A stretch of DNA of 64,000 nt from Rhodococcus sp. ARC_M6 (GTDB lineage Bacteria > Actinomycetota > Actinomycetes > Mycobacteriales > Mycobacteriaceae). Made by a program: the position numbers and the translations under genes. How positions within the stretch are numbered: the first letter of the stretch is position 1; every line of letters starts with the position of its first letter. Shown one piece after another: positions 55,846-64,000 of the stretch. Location of the stretch: the NCBI RefSeq assembly GCF_022810305.1, contig NZ_JALGQH010000004.1, forward strand, positions 124,001 through 188,000. Direction: 5' to 3'. Below the pieces are notes generated by a model, which ran no database searches, was not told the origin of the DNA, and saw nothing but the letters and a program-made list of their open reading frames with translations.

Positions 55846-56555
55846 GATGCGTGCAACCCGCATTCTGTCTTGGAGGCGCCGGCCCAACGACCGCTACGCG
55901 GATCGCTGCCGGGGGCTGGCTTATTGGTGCAAGGTGCGCAGCCGATGGACGGATAGCCCTCGTCGACAAGAGGATTGACGAGGATGGAATGGGTATCGAT
56001 GTAGCTCTGCATTTCTTCGTCTGACCAGGGAGCGATCGGATTGATCTTCACGAGTCCGAAGCCCTCGTCGAAGGAGATCAGAGGTGCGTTGGCGCGGGTG
56101 GGGGCTTCGACGCGGCGGATGCCGGTCACCCAGGCCCCGTAACCGGACAGAGTCTGCTTGAGCGGTGCGACCTTGCGAAGTGCGCAGCAGCGGTTGGGAT
56201 CTCGGGCAAACAGATCCTTGCCTTCTGCGACGTCCTGCTCGGCAACACTGGCCAGTGCGCGGGCATTGATGACGTTGACGCCGTACACCTGCTCGACCGC
56301 GTCACGCGTTCCGATGGTCTCGGGGAAGTGGTAGCCGGTGTCGAGGAACAAGACGTCGACGCCCGGATGCACCTGTGCGGCAAGGTGAACGAGCACCCCG
56401 TCCTGCATGTTCGACGCAACAATGTAGTTGCTGCCGAACGTATCTTCGGTCCACTGCAACAGTTCTTGCGCGGTGGCGCCTTCGAGTTCTGCGGCACCCT
56501 TCTCGGCGATCGCGCGCAGTTCGTCGGCGGTGGCCCTCGTGATGTCTACAGTCAT
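55842..56555 (-). CDS. cysH: Adenylylsulfate (APS) reductase
   Basis: Reduces APS to sulfite using thioredoxin. 237 residues from ATG 56555. The 4Fe-4S cysteines are in DPNRCCALRKV and GCAPCTN, which mark the APS rather than the PAPS enzyme, and the catalytic Cys is in KTECGLH at the C-terminus. LDTGYHFPET is the PP-loop-family loop. Overlaps sir and cysD by four bases each. Confidence 0.96.
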   Translation of the reverse strand: MTVDITRATADELRAIAEKGAAELEGATAQELLQWTEDTFGSNYIVASNMQDGVLVHLAAQVHPGVDVLFLDTGYHFPETIGTRDAVEQVYGVNVINARALASVAEQDVAEGKDLFARDPNRCCALRKVAPLKQTLSGYGAWVTGIRRVEAPTRANAPLISFDEGFGLVKINPIAPWSDEEMQSYIDTHSILVNPLVDEGYPSIGCAPCTNKPAPGSDPRSGRWAGASKTECGLHAS

Positions 56556-58282
56556 CGCAAATCTCCTTCGTCTGCTCGCACTGCCCATTCGGCGAAACGT
56601 TCGCCCTCGTTGCGGTTCTTCACGAACTGCCGGACGACTCGATCGATGTAGTCACCCATTTCGACGCTCGTGACCTTGTGCTGGCGTAGCTTTCGCCCGA
56701 AGGCGGTGTCGAAGCCGAGGCTGCCGCCCAGGTGAACCTGGAAGCCTTCGACCTGGTTGCCTTCACCGTCGTCGACCAACTGGCCCTTGAAGCCGATGTC
56801 CGCGACCTGCGAGCGGGCACAGGAGTTGGGGCAACCGTTGATGTTGATCGTGATAGGCACGTCGAGCTGGGCGTTGATGTCCGCCAAACGCTCTTCGAGT
56901 TCGGGTACGAGAACCTGTGAACGCTTGCGTGTTTCGGCAAACGACAGCTTGCAGAACTCGATGCCGGAGCAGGCCATCAGGTTCTTGCGCCAGTGCGACG
57001 GCCGAGCCGGCAGGCCCAGGGCGTCGAGGTCGGCGATCAGGGGTTCGAGAGTTTCTTCGGCCACGTCGAGAATGATCAGCTTCTGGAAGGGCGTGAAGCG
57101 GATCCGGTCACTTCCGGCCTTCTCGGCTGCGTCGGCAACCTGAGCCAGGATGGTTCCCGAGACGCGGCCGGCGATCGGCGCGAAACCGACTGCGTTGAGA
57201 CCGTTCTGGGTCTTCTGGATACCGACGTGGTCGATGGGACGCGTCGGCTTCTCGGGTGCCGGGCCGTCGATGAGGGGACGCTTCAGGTACTCGGTCTCGA
57301 GGACTTCGCGGAACTTCTCGATGCCCCAGTCCTTGATGAGGAACTTGAGCCTGGCCTTGGCGCGCAGACGGCGGTATCCGTAGTCGCGGAAGATCGAGAC
57401 AACGCCTTCCCAGACGTCGGGGACCTCGTCGAGCGGAATCCAGGCGCCGACGCGCTGAGCGAGCATCGGGTTGGTGGACAGGCCGCCGCCGACCCAGAGA
57501 TCAAGTCCGGGACCGTGTTCCGGGTGGTTCACGCCGATGAACGCGACGTCGTTGATCTCGTGGACTACGTCCTGCTGGCCGGAGATTGCGGTCTTGAACT
57601 TGCGGGGCAGGTTGGAGTAGCGGGGATCGCCGATGTAGCGGCGGACGATCTCGTCGATCGCGGGGGTGGGATCGAGTACCTCGTCGAGGGATTCGCCGGC
57701 CAGGGGAGAACCGAGAACGACGCGGGGGCAGTCGCCGCACGCTTCCGTGGTCTTGAGGCCGACAGCTTCGAGACGGTTCCAGATCTCCGGGACGTTCTCG
57801 ACCTCGATCCAATGGAACTGGACGTTCTCGCGGTCGGACAGGTCGGCGGTATTGCGGCCGAACTCCTGTGAGATGCCGGCGATGGTGCGCAGCTGCTCGA
57901 CGTTGAGAGCGCCCGCGTCGCAACGCACTCGCATCATGAAGTACTTGGCCTCGAGGAGGTCGAGGTTCTCGTCACCGGTGAAGGTGGCGTCGTATCCCTC
58001 TTCGCGCTGTGTGTAGAGGCCCCACCAACGGAAGCGTCCACGCAGGTCGCTCTTGTCGATGCTGTCGAACCCCTGCTTGGAGTAGATGTTCTCGATGCGC
58101 GCCCGCACGTTCAGCGGGTTGTCGTCCTTCTTCGCCTGCTCGTTGGCGTTGAGGGGCTCGCGGTATCCGAGGGCCCACTGACCTTCGGCGCGAGACTTCG
58201 TCGGGCGAGGAGAACGGGCAGGCCGTGCTGGTGCGGCAGCTGCGTCATCAGCAGCTGTAGCGGCGTCGGTCGTCGACGTCAT
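56552..58282 (-). CDS. sir: Ferredoxin-dependent sulfite reductase (siroheme, 4Fe-4S)
   Basis: Six-electron reduction of sulfite to sulfide. 576 residues from ATG 58282 behind CAGGAGAT. Two half-repeats are present, with siroheme/cluster cysteines in CSGIEFCKLSF and NINGCPNSCARSQ. The homologue in M. tuberculosis is annotated nirA (also sirA) but acts on sulfite; operon context here supports sulfite reduction. The N-terminal ~45 residues are Ala/Pro-rich. First gene of sir-cysH-cysD-cysN-chelatase, preceded by a 222-nt leader with a polycysteine peptide. Confidence 0.95.
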   Translation of the reverse strand: MTSTTDAATAADDAAAAPARPARSPRPTKSRAEGQWALGYREPLNANEQAKKDDNPLNVRARIENIYSKQGFDSIDKSDLRGRFRWWGLYTQREEGYDATFTGDENLDLLEAKYFMMRVRCDAGALNVEQLRTIAGISQEFGRNTADLSDRENVQFHWIEVENVPEIWNRLEAVGLKTTEACGDCPRVVLGSPLAGESLDEVLDPTPAIDEIVRRYIGDPRYSNLPRKFKTAISGQQDVVHEINDVAFIGVNHPEHGPGLDLWVGGGLSTNPMLAQRVGAWIPLDEVPDVWEGVVSIFRDYGYRRLRAKARLKFLIKDWGIEKFREVLETEYLKRPLIDGPAPEKPTRPIDHVGIQKTQNGLNAVGFAPIAGRVSGTILAQVADAAEKAGSDRIRFTPFQKLIILDVAEETLEPLIADLDALGLPARPSHWRKNLMACSGIEFCKLSFAETRKRSQVLVPELEERLADINAQLDVPITININGCPNSCARSQVADIGFKGQLVDDGEGNQVEGFQVHLGGSLGFDTAFGRKLRQHKVTSVEMGDYIDRVVRQFVKNRNEGERFAEWAVRADEGDLR

Positions 58283-58310
58283 CGATGATCTCCTGGATCT
58301 GGGCGGTGTT

Positions 58311-58365
58311 GACCGGTACGCACGGCGGTAAGTCCGTGTTGGTGTCCGATCGGGGTGCACCGGTC
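58311..58365 (-). promoter_or_regulatory. Leader hairpin next to the sir ribosome-binding site
   Basis: On the reverse strand GACCGGT-GCAC (58365-58355) pairs with GTGC-GT-ACCGGTC (58323-58311 with a two-base bulge), 11 pairs in all. It ends about 20 nt before the Shine-Dalgarno of sir, well placed to influence translation or transcript extension. Confidence 0.45.
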
Positions 58366-58433
58366 CGTATCGAGCGAGGGGGCTGTCCTCGTTCTCGGAA
58401 GGCTCTGGGCCGGCAGATGTGCTCACGAAGAAA

Positions 58434-58452
58434 GTCAGCTATCAATGCTGAC
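58434..58452 (-). promoter_or_regulatory. Second small hairpin in the sir leader
   Basis: GTCAGC and GCTGAC form a six-bp stem with a seven-base loop. The loop and arm contain ATTGAT, which can alternatively pair with ATCAAT in the hairpin downstream of the leader peptide, so the two structures may be mutually exclusive. Confidence 0.35.
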
Positions 58453-58484
58453 GACTGGTGAAGCAGATGAAGATGAGCGGGAAG

Positions 58485-58512
58485 GCTGATTGATCAGGTG
58501 AAGATCAACAGC
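58485..58512 (-). promoter_or_regulatory. Hairpin that includes the Cys codons and stop of the leader peptide
   Basis: Reverse-strand GCTGTTGATC (58512-58503) pairs with GATCAATCAGC (58495-58485), ten pairs with one bulged base and a seven-base loop. The first arm covers part of the TGC and the final TGT-TGA codons. A ribosome stalled there would prevent this pairing. Confidence 0.6.
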
Positions 58513-58597
58513 AACAGGAGGGCAGACACGTAGAGCTGCACACACGCTTGAAGTCGACGTGGCGACGCGCCACAAGTCGTACTCCGAGTCCGGTCAT
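58505..58597 (-). CDS. Polycysteine leader peptide upstream of the sulfite reductase operon
   Basis: From ATG 58597 (ATG 58606 also in frame) 30 codons read MTGLGVRLVARRHVDF... and end RVCSSTCLPSCCC, with TGT TGC TGT directly before TGA at 58507-58505. Five cysteines in the last eleven residues is extraordinary in this GC-rich genome. CACAAT seven bases before 58597 may be a -10, giving a leaderless message. It matches in type the polycysteine leaders described upstream of mycobacterial cysteine operons, and lies 222 nt before sir. Confidence 0.8.
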   Translation of the reverse strand: MTGLGVRLVARRHVDFKRVCSSTCLPSCCC

Positions 58598-58733
58598 GAC
58601 GACCATTGTGCCACGTCAAATCGATAATTCCGACCCGGGTACCTATTTCCACCAAAATTGGGGGAAATGCACTGCTCAGGCTGTCGGCGCAAGTGGAGTA
58701 GGACGACGCTGCGAATGCTGGGAGACTGGTGGA

Positions 58734-59957
58734 GTGAATGTCACCGGTACAACTCCTGCTCAACAGACTGCGGCTCCGTTCGCGTTGCCCGCACAGTCGC
58801 TGGAGGGCGTCGGAAAGCGGCCGTTCGGGATCTACATCCACGTTCCGTTCTGTGCGACGCGGTGCGGCTACTGCGACTTCAACACCTACACAGCCGGTGA
58901 GTTGGGCACCTCCGCGTCGCCGCAGTCCTGGATGGAAGGGCTCAAACGTGAACTCGACCTCGCGGCCGAGATGACGGGGGCTCCGGCAGCGGAGACGGTA
59001 TTTGTCGGTGGCGGTACGCCGTCGTTGCTCGGTGGCGACGGACTCACCGAAGTGTTGGCGGCAGTGCGCAGCAGTTTCGGACTTGCTCCCGGTGCCGAGG
59101 TGACGACGGAATCGAATCCGGAGTCGACGTCGCCGGAGTTCTTCGATGCTCTCCGTGCCGGCGGATTTACCCGCATCTCGCTCGGTATGCAGTCTGCCGC
59201 GCAGCATGTACTCAAGATCCTCGACCGCACCCATACTCCGGGCCGCGCGGTGGCGGCCGCGAAAGAGGCTCGCGCAGCGGGCTTTTCGCATGTGAACCTC
59301 GACTTGATCTACGGAACGCCGGGGGAGCGGGACATTGATCTCGACGCGTCCCTGGATGCAGTTCTCTCCGCCGACGTCGACCATGTGTCTGCCTACGCGC
59401 TCATCGTCGAGGACGGAACTGCCATGGCGCGCAAGGTCCGCCGCGGTGAGTTGCCGGCCCCCGACGACGACGTGTTGGCGACGCGTTACGAACGGATCGA
59501 CTCACGGCTGTCCGAGGCCGGCCTGTCTTGGTACGAGGTGTCCAACTGGGCGAAGGCCGAAACCGCCGAATCCGGCGACACCCGGTGCCGTCACAACCTC
59601 GGCTACTGGGACGGTGGCGATTGGTGGGGCGCCGGCCCCGGCGCGCACAGCCATGTCGGCGGAGTCCGCTGGTGGAACGTCAAACATCCCGCGCGCTATG
59701 CCGAGCAACTCGCGCAGGGTGAACTGCCCGTCGGTGGCAGTGAAGAACTGACTGCCGACGATATTCACATGGAGCGGGTGATGCTGACCGCCAGGCTGCG
59801 TACCGGCCTTCCGTTGTCGGAATTGGATGCGTCCGAACGACTTTCGGCTGATCAGGTTGTGGTTGACGGTCTGGCTGTAATCGAGAACGATCATCTGGTT
59901 CTGACCGATCGTGGGCGTCTACTTGCCGATGCTGTGATTCGTACGGTGCTGGCATAA
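58734..59957 (+). CDS. hemW: Radical SAM heme chaperone HemW
   Basis: 407 residues from GTG 58734 behind GGGAG. The radical-SAM cluster motif CATRCGYC is near residue 42, with FVGGGTPSLL and ESNPES following, and a HemN-type C-terminal domain. The cysteine spacing CxxxCxxC, with no fourth Cys after it, fits HemW rather than coproporphyrinogen dehydrogenase HemN. The frame is open upstream to 58548 but that part overlaps the leader-peptide locus on the other strand. Divergent from the sir operon. Confidence 0.93.
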   Translation: MNVTGTTPAQQTAAPFALPAQSLEGVGKRPFGIYIHVPFCATRCGYCDFNTYTAGELGTSASPQSWMEGLKRELDLAAEMTGAPAAETVFVGGGTPSLLGGDGLTEVLAAVRSSFGLAPGAEVTTESNPESTSPEFFDALRAGGFTRISLGMQSAAQHVLKILDRTHTPGRAVAAAKEARAAGFSHVNLDLIYGTPGERDIDLDASLDAVLSADVDHVSAYALIVEDGTAMARKVRRGELPAPDDDVLATRYERIDSRLSEAGLSWYEVSNWAKAETAESGDTRCRHNLGYWDGGDWWGAGPGAHSHVGGVRWWNVKHPARYAEQLAQGELPVGGSEELTADDIHMERVMLTARLRTGLPLSELDASERLSADQVVVDGLAVIENDHLVLTDRGRLLADAVIRTVLA

Positions 59958-60103
59958 ACGTGGCGGTGCCGGCCTAGAAGTTGCGTCGTCATTCGTGCAG
60001 GTGCGTGGCCGCGAGGCTGGTGGCTTGTTCGATCTCCCGGTCGTGTCCTGGACACGTACATTGCACCGCCTCGCATCGTCATACGGCGGTCGGTTTCGGC
60101 GGG

Positions 60104-60109
60104 TAACGT
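60104..60109 (+). promoter_or_regulatory. Putative -10 of the Mak_N_cap-like gene (leaderless)
   Basis: TAACGT lies seven bases before GTG 60117 with no Shine-Dalgarno. Confidence 0.35.
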
Positions 60110-60116
60110 CACTTCC

Positions 60117-60743
60117 GTGGCCCTCATCTACAGTGCGCAATTGAATCCGTCGAAGATCGAGTTGCTCAGGGCATGGGTTCCCGAGCAGTCGTGGCTGGGA
60201 TCTACTGATGCCTCGAGCCTCGAACCGATCGGTGCCTATCGTTTCGACGATCCGGCCGGTGAGGTCGGTATCGAGACCCACCTCCTTCGCGCTGCGGACG
60301 GCACGGTCCTACAGGTTCCGCTCACCTATCGTGCTGCTCCCATCGTCGGGGCAGAAGCGTTTCTTATCCGGACGATGGACCATTCCGTTCTGGGGGAGCG
60401 GTGGGTCTACGACGCGTGCGGCGACCCGGTGTATGTTCGCGCACTTGCGACGACGATCATCACCGGTGGTTCCGAGGCAACGTTGGAGTTCGCGAATCCA
60501 GATGATGCCCGCGAGGTCACTACTCACGTATTCGGTAGCGGTGCAGTGGGTTCCGTTTTGCCGGAAATTGGCGCCGCAACATGTTCGCCCGCCGCTGGGG
60601 GTACCAAGATTTCGGCCGGTACGACGGAGTTGACGGTGGTGCGAGTGGTCGATCCCGAGCGGACTTCGGGTGGCTTCACCTTGACGGGTACCTGGCCAGA
60701 CCAGACGGATCCGGCGCTGCTGGCGTCGATGCGGATCGCTTAG
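60117..60743 (+). CDS. Maltokinase N-terminal cap-like domain protein
   Basis: 208 residues. LLRAWVPEQSWLG, AYRFDDPAGEVGIETHLLR, VPLTYRAAPI and DHSVLGERWVYDACGDPVYV resemble the N-terminal cap domain of actinobacterial maltokinases (CG0192-related proteins), but here it stands alone without a kinase domain. Function unknown. Its stop overlaps that of the convergent gene at 60740. Confidence 0.75.
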   Translation: MALIYSAQLNPSKIELLRAWVPEQSWLGSTDASSLEPIGAYRFDDPAGEVGIETHLLRAADGTVLQVPLTYRAAPIVGAEAFLIRTMDHSVLGERWVYDACGDPVYVRALATTIITGGSEATLEFANPDDAREVTTHVFGSGAVGSVLPEIGAATCSPAAGGTKISAGTTELTVVRVVDPERTSGGFTLTGTWPDQTDPALLASMRIA

Positions 60744-61063
60744 CGGGCACTCTCGATGACGCCGGGCATGGCATCGAAGTCGAAAACGCGGGCGTGCAGG
60801 ACAACACGATTTCGCAGTGCCGAACGCACGGCACGATGCAGGCCGTCCTCGAGATAGAGCGTGCCCTTCCACTGAACTGCGTGCGGAAAAAGATCGCCGT
60901 AGAAGGTTGAGTCCTCGGACAGCAAGCGGTCCAATTCGAGGACTTTGGTTGTTGTCACGATTTCGTCGAGTCGGACCTGGCGCGGCGGAAACTTGGCCCA
61001 GTCGCGCAGAGACAGTCCGTGGTCGGGATACGGCTTGCCGTCCATGACGCCCTTGAAGATCAT
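60740..61063 (-). CDS. Conserved actinobacterial protein (Rv2375-like)
   Basis: 107 residues from ATG 61063: MIFKGVMDGKPYPDHGLSL, PPRQVRLDEIVTTTKVLELD, STFYGDLFPHAVQWKG and LYLEDGLHRAVRSALRNR. The DGxHR segment recalls ParB/sulfiredoxin-like proteins (QV.LDEL...DG.HR), but I see no proven relation. Conserved next to hrcA in mycobacteria. Convergent overlap of stop codons with the preceding gene. Confidence 0.8.
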   Translation of the reverse strand: MIFKGVMDGKPYPDHGLSLRDWAKFPPRQVRLDEIVTTTKVLELDRLLSEDSTFYGDLFPHAVQWKGTLYLEDGLHRAVRSALRNRVVLHARVFDFDAMPGVIESAR

Positions 61064-61091
61064 GACTCCAGAGTAAGGGCAACACCCGAGA

Positions 61092-61118
61092 CTGGCGCTC
61101 GGGCGATTAGACTGCCAG
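61092..61118 (+). promoter_or_regulatory. Degenerate CIRCE operator upstream of hrcA
   Basis: CTGGCGCTC, nine bases, GACTGCCAG: an exact 9-9-9 layout, 43 bp before the hrcA start. The CIRCE core is GCACTC-N9-GAGTGC, and each arm here differs from it by one base. TTAGACT within it may be the -10. Confidence 0.6.
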
Positions 61119-61161
61119 TTGGGACAGTGCACACAGAACGTAGGGAACGGAGGTCGCAACG

Positions 61162-62205
61162 ATGTCGAGTACCGACGACAGGCGATTCGAGGTCCTGCGG
61201 GCTATCGTCGCTGATTACGTCTCCACGCAAGATCCGGTCGGATCGAAAGCTTTGGTCGAGCGTCACAACCTCGGTGTGTCGAGTGCCACGGTGCGCAATG
61301 ACATGGCATTTCTCGAAGCTGAGGGATACATCGCACAACCTCACACCAGTTCCGGACGTGTTCCGACGGACAAGGGTTATCGCGAGTTCGTCGATCGCAT
61401 TGCCGACGTCAAGCCGCTGTCCGGACCCGAGCGTCGTGCCATTCTCGAATTTCTGGAATCCGGCGTCGACCTCGACGACGTGCTCCGACGCGGTGTGCGT
61501 CTGCTTGCTCAACTGACCCGCCAGGTTGCCGTGGTTCAGTACCCGACGCTGTCGGCGTCGTCGGTCCGCCACCTCGAAGTTGTGGCGTTGACACCGGCCC
61601 GCCTGCTCCTCGTGCTGATCACCGACTCCGGACGAGTCGACCAGCGCATCGTCGAGTTGGGTGACGTGCTCGACGACGAGGACCTCGTCCGTCTGCGAAC
61701 GCTCCTCGGTGACGCACTCGAAGGTAAGCGTCTGGCTGCCGCGTCCATCGCAGTGTCCGAATTGGCCGAAGAGTCTCCCGACGATCTGCGCGACGCCGTC
61801 ATCCGGTCCGCGACGATCCTGGTCGAGACACTGGTCGAGCACCCGGAAGAGCGTCTGGTGCTCGGCGGCACGTCCAACCTGACGCGCAACGCATCCGACT
61901 TCTCGGGGCTGGCAGGATTCCCGGGTTCACTGCGGGCAGTTCTCGAAGCGCTCGAAGAGCAGGTTGTAGTGCTCAAACTGCTGGCGTCGACGCAGAATGC
62001 CGGCATGGTCACCGTCCGGATCGGCGAAGAAACCCAGGTCGAACAAATGCGCGGGACCTCCGTGATTTCGACGGGCTACGGCGCAGCCGGTACCGTTTTC
62101 GGTGGTGTCGGTGTGCTCGGCCCCACTCGGATGGACTATCCGGGAACAATTGCATCGGTTGCCGCCGTTGCCAGATACATCGGCGAAGTTCTCTCCGAGC
62201 GATGA
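61162..62205 (+). CDS. hrcA: Heat-inducible transcription repressor HrcA
   Basis: 347 residues. An N-terminal winged helix ([47 protein letters not shown]) is followed by GAF-like and dimerisation domains ([42 protein letters not shown]). It represses chaperone genes by binding CIRCE. ATG 61162 follows GGAGG. A CIRCE-like site sits at its own promoter and dnaJ is next, so it probably controls itself and dnaJ. Confidence 0.96.
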   Translation: MSSTDDRRFEVLRAIVADYVSTQDPVGSKALVERHNLGVSSATVRNDMAFLEAEGYIAQPHTSSGRVPTDKGYREFVDRIADVKPLSGPERRAILEFLESGVDLDDVLRRGVRLLAQLTRQVAVVQYPTLSASSVRHLEVVALTPARLLLVLITDSGRVDQRIVELGDVLDDEDLVRLRTLLGDALEGKRLAAASIAVSELAEESPDDLRDAVIRSATILVETLVEHPEERLVLGGTSNLTRNASDFSGLAGFPGSLRAVLEALEEQVVVLKLLASTQNAGMVTVRIGEETQVEQMRGTSVISTGYGAAGTVFGGVGVLGPTRMDYPGTIASVAAVARYIGEVLSER

Positions 62206-62285
62206 CGGGGCGTCGACACCAGTCGGCACTCCTCTTCGTGAGGTTCGAGGAAAACTAGAAGTAAGAGAAGGACGAGAGAAAAAAC

Positions 62286-63440
62286 GTGGCACGGGATTAC
62301 TACGGATTGCTCGGCGTCAACCAGAACGCGACCGACCAAGAACTCAAGCGCGCATACCGCAAACTTGCCCGCGAACTGCACCCCGACGTCAACCCTGACG
62401 AAGAAGCGCAGGCCCGGTTCAAGGAGATCTCGACCGCGTACGAGGTTCTGACCGATCCGGAGAAGCGCCGCATCGTGGACCTCGGCGGCGATCCCCTTGA
62501 ATCAGGCGGAGGCGGCGGTGGCGGCTTCGGCGGTGGATTCGGTGGAGGCGGCGGCCTGGGTGACGTCTTCGAGGCATTCTTCGGCGGCGGTGGCGGCGCA
62601 GGCCGTGGACCGCGTGGGCGCGTGCAGCCCGGAGCCGACTCGTTGCTTCGTACCAAGCTGACCCTCGCTGAATGTGCGACGGGCGTCAGCAAGCACGTCA
62701 CCGTCGAGACGGCAATCCTGTGTGACGGTTGCACCGGTGCCGGAACCAACGGCGATTCCAAACCCGTTCGTTGTGAGACCTGCAATGGTGCCGGCGAAGT
62801 GCAGTCCATTCAGCGTTCTTTCCTCGGCCAGGTTATGACCTCGCGTCCCTGCCCGACATGCCGCGGCGCCGGCGAAACCATTCCCGATCCCTGCCACAAG
62901 TGTGGTGGCGACGGACGCGTCCGCGCCAAGCGCGATATCACCGTGAAGGTTCCGGCCGGTGTTGCCGGCGGTATGCGTATCCGGTTGACCGCACAGGGTG
63001 AAGTTGGCCCCGGCGGCGGACACCCCGGCGACCTGTATGTCGAAATCGTCGAACAGCAGCATGAGATCTTCGTCCGTGACGGCGAAGACCTGCACTGCAC
63101 CATCCGCGTTCCTATGATCGATGCGGCATTGGGCACCACGGTCACCGTCGACACCATCATGGACGGCCCCAAGGACATCACTATCGAGCCCGGAACTCAG
63201 CCCGGCCATGTCGCTGTCCTGCGTGGACACGGAATGCCGAAGTTGCGGTCCGGTGCGCGGGGCGACATCCACGCTCACCTCGAGGTAGTTGTCCCGAGCC
63301 GCCTCGATCACAAGCAGGCCAAGCTGCTCAAGGAATTCAAGTTGCTCCGCGATCGCGACGAGGCCGAGGTCGTCTCATCCGGATCGCAGAACAGCGGCGG
63401 GTTGTTCTCGCGTCTGCGCGAAGCATTCAGCGGCCGCTGA
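62286..63440 (+). CDS. dnaJ: Chaperone protein DnaJ (DnaJ2 type)
   Basis: 384 residues. J domain with HPD at ELHPDVNPD near residue 36, Gly/Phe region with a very long glycine run, and four CxxCxGxG zinc repeats ([32 protein letters not shown]), then substrate-binding domains. Co-chaperone of DnaK. GTG 62286. The hrcA-dnaJ order corresponds to Rv2374c-Rv2373c, where this is dnaJ2. Confidence 0.97.
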   Translation: MARDYYGLLGVNQNATDQELKRAYRKLARELHPDVNPDEEAQARFKEISTAYEVLTDPEKRRIVDLGGDPLESGGGGGGGFGGGFGGGGGLGDVFEAFFGGGGGAGRGPRGRVQPGADSLLRTKLTLAECATGVSKHVTVETAILCDGCTGAGTNGDSKPVRCETCNGAGEVQSIQRSFLGQVMTSRPCPTCRGAGETIPDPCHKCGGDGRVRAKRDITVKVPAGVAGGMRIRLTAQGEVGPGGGHPGDLYVEIVEQQHEIFVRDGEDLHCTIRVPMIDAALGTTVTVDTIMDGPKDITIEPGTQPGHVAVLRGHGMPKLRSGARGDIHAHLEVVVPSRLDHKQAKLLKEFKLLRDRDEAEVVSSGSQNSGGLFSRLREAFSGR

Positions 63441-63442
63441 CA

Positions 63443-64000
63443 GTGGCTGCAACAGTCTTTTTCCTCGACCCCGTTCCGGGTGTCGGGGAGACAGCGGTTC
63501 TCGACGGCCAGGAAGGTCGCCACGCGGCGACCGTCCGCCGGATCGGCGTCGGCGAGCGCCTTGTGCTCGCCGACGGCCGGGGTCGCGTAGCCGATGCCGA
63601 GGTAACAAGCGTCGGGAAGGATCGACTCGAACTTCTGGTCTCGGACGTTCAGGTGCTCGAGCAGCCGAAACCGCTGGTCACTCTCGTTCAGGCTTTGCCC
63701 AAAGCTGAGCGGTCCGAGTTGGCTGTGGAGTTGGCAACAGAAGCCGGCGTCGACGCAGTCATTCCCTGGCAGTCATTGCGATGCGTCGCAAAGTGGGAGG
63801 GTCCAAAGCTCGCCAAAGGTGTTGCGCGGTGGCGTAGTGCCGCGGTGTCGGCGGCTAAGCAGTCACGCCGCGCATTCGTTCCGGATATCGCTGAACTGCA
63901 CAAGACCCCAGCTGTAGTTGCTGTGGTTCGCGAAGCGGTTTCACGCGGCGCTGTAGTTGCAGTTCTTCACGAATCTGCGACGACGCCGTTGGCTGCCCTT
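63443..64000 (+). CDS. rsmE: 16S rRNA (uracil-1498-N3)-methyltransferase, truncated by window end
   Basis: GTG 63443, two bases after the dnaJ stop, opens a frame that runs off the window (186 codons visible). AATVFFLDPVPGVGE, GQEGRHAATVRRIGVGERLVLADG form the PUA-like domain, and VTLVQALPKAERSELAVELATE begins the SPOUT methyltransferase domain. The knot with the SAM site lies beyond the window. Follows dnaJ as in Rv2373c-Rv2372c. Confidence 0.93.
   Translation, partial: MAATVFFLDPVPGVGETAVLDGQEGRHAATVRRIGVGERLVLADGRGRVADAEVTSVGKDRLELLVSDVQVLEQPKPLVTLVQALPKAERSELAVELATEAGVDAVIPWQSLRCVAKWEGPKLAKGVARWRSAAVSAAKQSRRAFVPDIAELHKTPAVVAVVREAVSRGAVVAVLHESATTPLAAL

Noticed and set aside
1-64000. tRNA, rRNA, CRISPR, insertion sequence or prophage
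   Set aside because: No tRNA-like cloverleaf, transposase, integrase or repeat-spacer pattern was recognised on reading; a covariance-model search would be needed to exclude small RNAs.

Overview
The window is a GC-rich actinobacterial chromosome segment. Gene order, GTG-rich start codons and protein sequences point to Rhodococcus, most likely the R. erythropolis/qingshengii group; this is my recognition, not a database result. The backbone follows the mycobacterial order valS-folC-ndk-rne-rplU-rpmA-obg-proB ... proA-moxR-VWA-nadD-rsfS-gpgP-octT-degV-comEA-comEC-holA-rpsT ... lepA ... subI-cysTWA ... sir-cysH ... hemW ... hrcA-dnaJ-rsmE (the Rv2448c to Rv2372c region of M. tuberculosis).

Layout. 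1-3.6 kb: start of a YdeP-like oxidoreductase, an acetyltransferase, an S9 peptidase and a secreted protein with an apparent internal stop. 3.7-16.2 kb: housekeeping block (valS, folC, ndk, rne, L21, L27, obg, proB). 16.2-27.3 kb: accessory block between proB and proA, with a sirtuin, ectoine operon ectABC followed by a 2-hydroxyacid dehydrogenase, a RecQ-like helicase with a PRTase-like tail, a MerR regulator, a ribokinase, a ProP-like transporter and an old-yellow-enzyme oxidoreductase. 27.4-39.3 kb: proA, MoxR/VWA pair, NAD synthesis and ribosome silencing, gpgP/octT-like pair, DegV, competence proteins, holA, rpsT. 39.3-46.8 kb: a long empty leader, an aquaporin, an orphan PemK-fold protein, lepA, a flavin oxidoreductase, a GH15 trehalase-type enzyme and two small membrane proteins. 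46.9-58.6 kb: sulfur assimilation, with the sulfate ABC importer (subI-cysT-cysW-cysA) and the divergent-strand operon sir-cysH-cysD-cysN-sirohydrochlorin chelatase. 58.7-64 kb: hemW, two conserved actinobacterial genes, hrcA, dnaJ, rsmE (cut by the window end).

The strongest new signal is a pair of short leader peptides whose last codons are cysteine runs directly before the stop: one of 29 codons ending Cys-Cys upstream of subI, and one of 30 codons ending Cys-Cys-Cys upstream of sir. Both precede long structured leaders. In the sir leader the Cys codons and stop lie inside a hairpin that a ribosome on those codons would open. Together they look like cysteine-responsive attenuation of sulfate uptake and sulfate reduction, of the type described for polycysteine leaders in mycobacteria.

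Other recurring themes are likely leaderless promoters (TANNNT six or seven bases before ATG/GTG), long perfect hairpin terminators without U-tracts, a MerR-type promoter with a 19-bp spacer, and a degenerate CIRCE site before hrcA. No tRNA, rRNA, CRISPR array, insertion sequence or prophage was recognised.
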